From the NCBI GenBank assembly GCA_017383945.1, contig JAFNUQ010000040.1, forward strand, positions 1 through 5,810: DNA of 5,810 bases, read 5' to 3'. The notes below the pieces were generated by a model. The model ran no database searches and was not told where the DNA came from. It was given only the letters and a program-made list of their open reading frames with translations. Positions 4,894 through 5,810 of the stretch are shown piece by piece (the stretch's first letter is position 1; every line of letters begins with the position of its first letter). This DNA comes from Bacteroidales bacterium (GTDB lineage Bacteria; Bacteroidota; Bacteroidia; Bacteroidales; UBA932). The position numbers and the translations under genes were made by a program.

Positions 4894-5810
4894 TTAGCGT
4901 GGGCCTCCTGGTCCGCCACCCATCGGGCGGCCACCGCCGCCTCCCGTTGGACGAGCGCCACCGCCACCCATTGGGCCTCCTCCCATTGGAGCACGATTAC
5001 CTCTACCGCCCATAGTTCCAAATCTCCAAGTGAGACCTACAACTATATATCTTCCAAGAGTATTGCTGATCGACTCTGTATGGAAGTTACCTGTATCAGT
5101 AACTGAGAGGTTCTTTGTCTGACCAAGAATATCATATGCTCTCAATGACACTGTCATTGTATTGTTAAACAGCATCTTAGAAATCTCCGCATTAAGAACC
5201 GCGGTTGAAGGCTGCTGAGTCTCATAACCGGCATACCAGTTATAATCAAAGTCACTTTCAGCGCTTATACCTGTACTTGCCCAGTTCCAAACAAAGCTTG
5301 CTGAGAACTGATTGTTCCAAGTGGTTGTCTGATCTTTATTTGTCGAGATAGAGTACCAACTCTTGTTCATATTGGTTCTTCCGCCGACAGTCGCTTCAAA
5401 GAACTCACCTCTATATGTCAAACGAAGTCTTTCACTGACATTTACAGTCTGTGTAACGTTTTCTGTTATATGCTGCTTATAGTAGCTTGGGTCATTGAAC
5501 TGTTCAATGAACTCCTCCATAAACTCATAGTAGCCCTTATCTTCGTAGGTACTCATATCAATATTGGTTCCCACATAGGTAGCACTCTTGTTCCAGTTAA
5601 GACTTGTATTGTTGTTAACTGAGAATGCGCTTTTACCAATCGGCAGATTGAAGAAGAAGCTTGTACCAGCATTGGCAGTAGCAGGGCCATTAAATGGCAT
5701 TGAGTATCTTGCACCGTTTTCTCCAAACCAGGTTGCACTCACAATCGGATTCTGAGTCATACCGGCATTGAAGTTCATATTAAACGAGGAGAAGTTCTGT
5801 CTATTGGAAT
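4894..5810 (-). CDS. Outer-membrane beta-barrel protein, TonB-dependent-receptor-like (C-terminal part)
   Basis: About 305 residues are visible; the frame is open through 5810 (the residues before the Met at 5778 read S-N-R-Q-N-F-S-S-F-N), so that Met is internal and the true start is outside. The sequence alternates aromatic and polar residues as transmembrane beta strands do, with many Asn, Thr, Ser, Tyr and Trp. The end, LRAYDILGQTKN then NTLGRYIVVGLTWRFG, is the typical close of the Bacteroidota OMP_b-brl_3 family (PF14905), which resembles TonB-dependent receptors; the missing part probably carries a carboxypeptidase-like domain and plug. No ligand can be inferred. After the last strand comes a 40-residue Gly/Pro/Arg/Met tail. 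The gene ends in its own hairpin terminator, so it is probably separate from the exporter operon downstream. Confidence 0.85.
   Translation of the reverse strand, partial: SNRQNFSSFNMNFNAGMTQNPIVSATWFGENGARYSMPFNGPATANAGTSFFFNLPIGKSAFSVNNNTSLNWNKSATYVGTNIDMSTYEDKGYYEFMEEFIEQFNDPSYYKQHITENVTQTVNVSERLRLTYRGEFFEATVGGRTNMNKSWYSISTNKDQTTTWNNQFSASFVWNWASTGISAESDFDYNWYAGYETQQPSTAVLNAEISKMLFNNTMTVSLRAYDILGQTKNLSVTDTGNFHTESISNTLGRYIVVGLTWRFGTMGGRGNRAPMGGGPMGGGGARPTGGGGGRPMGGGPGGPR
4897..5016 (-). repeat. Gly-rich low-complexity tail encoded at the 3' end of the outer-membrane protein gene
   Basis: The last 40 codons encode almost only Gly, Pro, Arg, Met and Ala, with degenerate units such as PMGGG (three copies) and GGRP/GARP. 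At DNA level this is a GC-rich patch with short exact direct repeats: CCGCCACCCAT at 4913-4923 and 4961-4971, and GGGCCTCCT at 4901-4909 and 4973-4981. The tail follows WRFG, which should be the last barrel strand. Such tails are known from this family in Bacteroidota; their role is not established as far as I know. Confidence 0.8.

Noticed and set aside
4901..4981. Short direct repeats that could suggest a CRISPR or other array
   Set aside because: The repeats are 9-11 bases, irregularly spaced and fully explained by Gly-rich codons in a coding frame.
4794..5106. Two overlapping plus-strand frames near the intergenic region and Gly-rich tail
   Set aside because: Their His/Ala/Thr/Ser/Arg-rich translation is the mirror of the Gly-rich repeat DNA, they run through the terminator hairpin, and they overlap each other in different frames.
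5778..5778. The ATG here as the start of a 294-residue protein
   Set aside because: The frame stays open upstream to the window edge with barrel-like residues, there is no signal peptide at this Met, and the family is much longer; it is an internal Met.

Overview
The window looks like an ordinary housekeeping stretch of a Bacteroidota chromosome, most likely order Bacteroidales. Four things point that way. Two genes have clear family resemblance to Bacteroidota proteins (a kinase-less PASTA-domain membrane protein, and an outer-membrane beta-barrel protein of the OMP_b-brl_3 type with a Gly-rich tail). Gene starts lack strong Shine-Dalgarno sequences. TAnnTTTG sequences, the Bacteroidota sigma -7 box, lie in both promoter-bearing gaps. 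The family or genus cannot be fixed from this sequence alone.

Layout from left to right. Positions 1-45 (minus) hold the first 15 codons of coaD, running off the left edge and not visible as a full ORF. A 37-bp divergent gap follows, with one TAnnTTTG box on each strand. ung (83-751, plus) encodes uracil-DNA glycosylase. It converges on lnt so tightly that the two TAG stop codons share the palindrome CTAG at 748-751. A block of four minus-strand genes then reads from right to left: a LysE/RhtB-type exporter (4813-4202), a three-PASTA membrane protein (4183-3386), an RluA/RluD-family pseudouridine synthase (3376-2351) and apolipoprotein N-acyltransferase lnt (2367-748). Gaps within the block are 17 bp, 9 bp and a 17-bp overlap, so it is probably one transcription unit. 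Its likely promoter box is at 4832-4839. Just upstream, a perfect 10-bp stem-loop plus T-run (4841-4875) is a convincing terminator for the last gene, an outer-membrane beta-barrel protein (minus, 4894 to beyond 5810) whose N-terminal part is outside the window.

Functionally the operon mixes envelope work (lipoprotein N-acylation, a periplasmic PASTA protein, an inner-membrane exporter) with RNA modification; coaD and ung are general metabolism and DNA repair. I found no mobile element, CRISPR, tRNA/rRNA, phage gene or defence system, and no gene-free stretch longer than 80 bp. I do not see a new biological system. The points most worth a second look are compact gene junctions, a promoter abutting a terminator, and the Gly-rich extension after the last beta strand of the outer-membrane protein.
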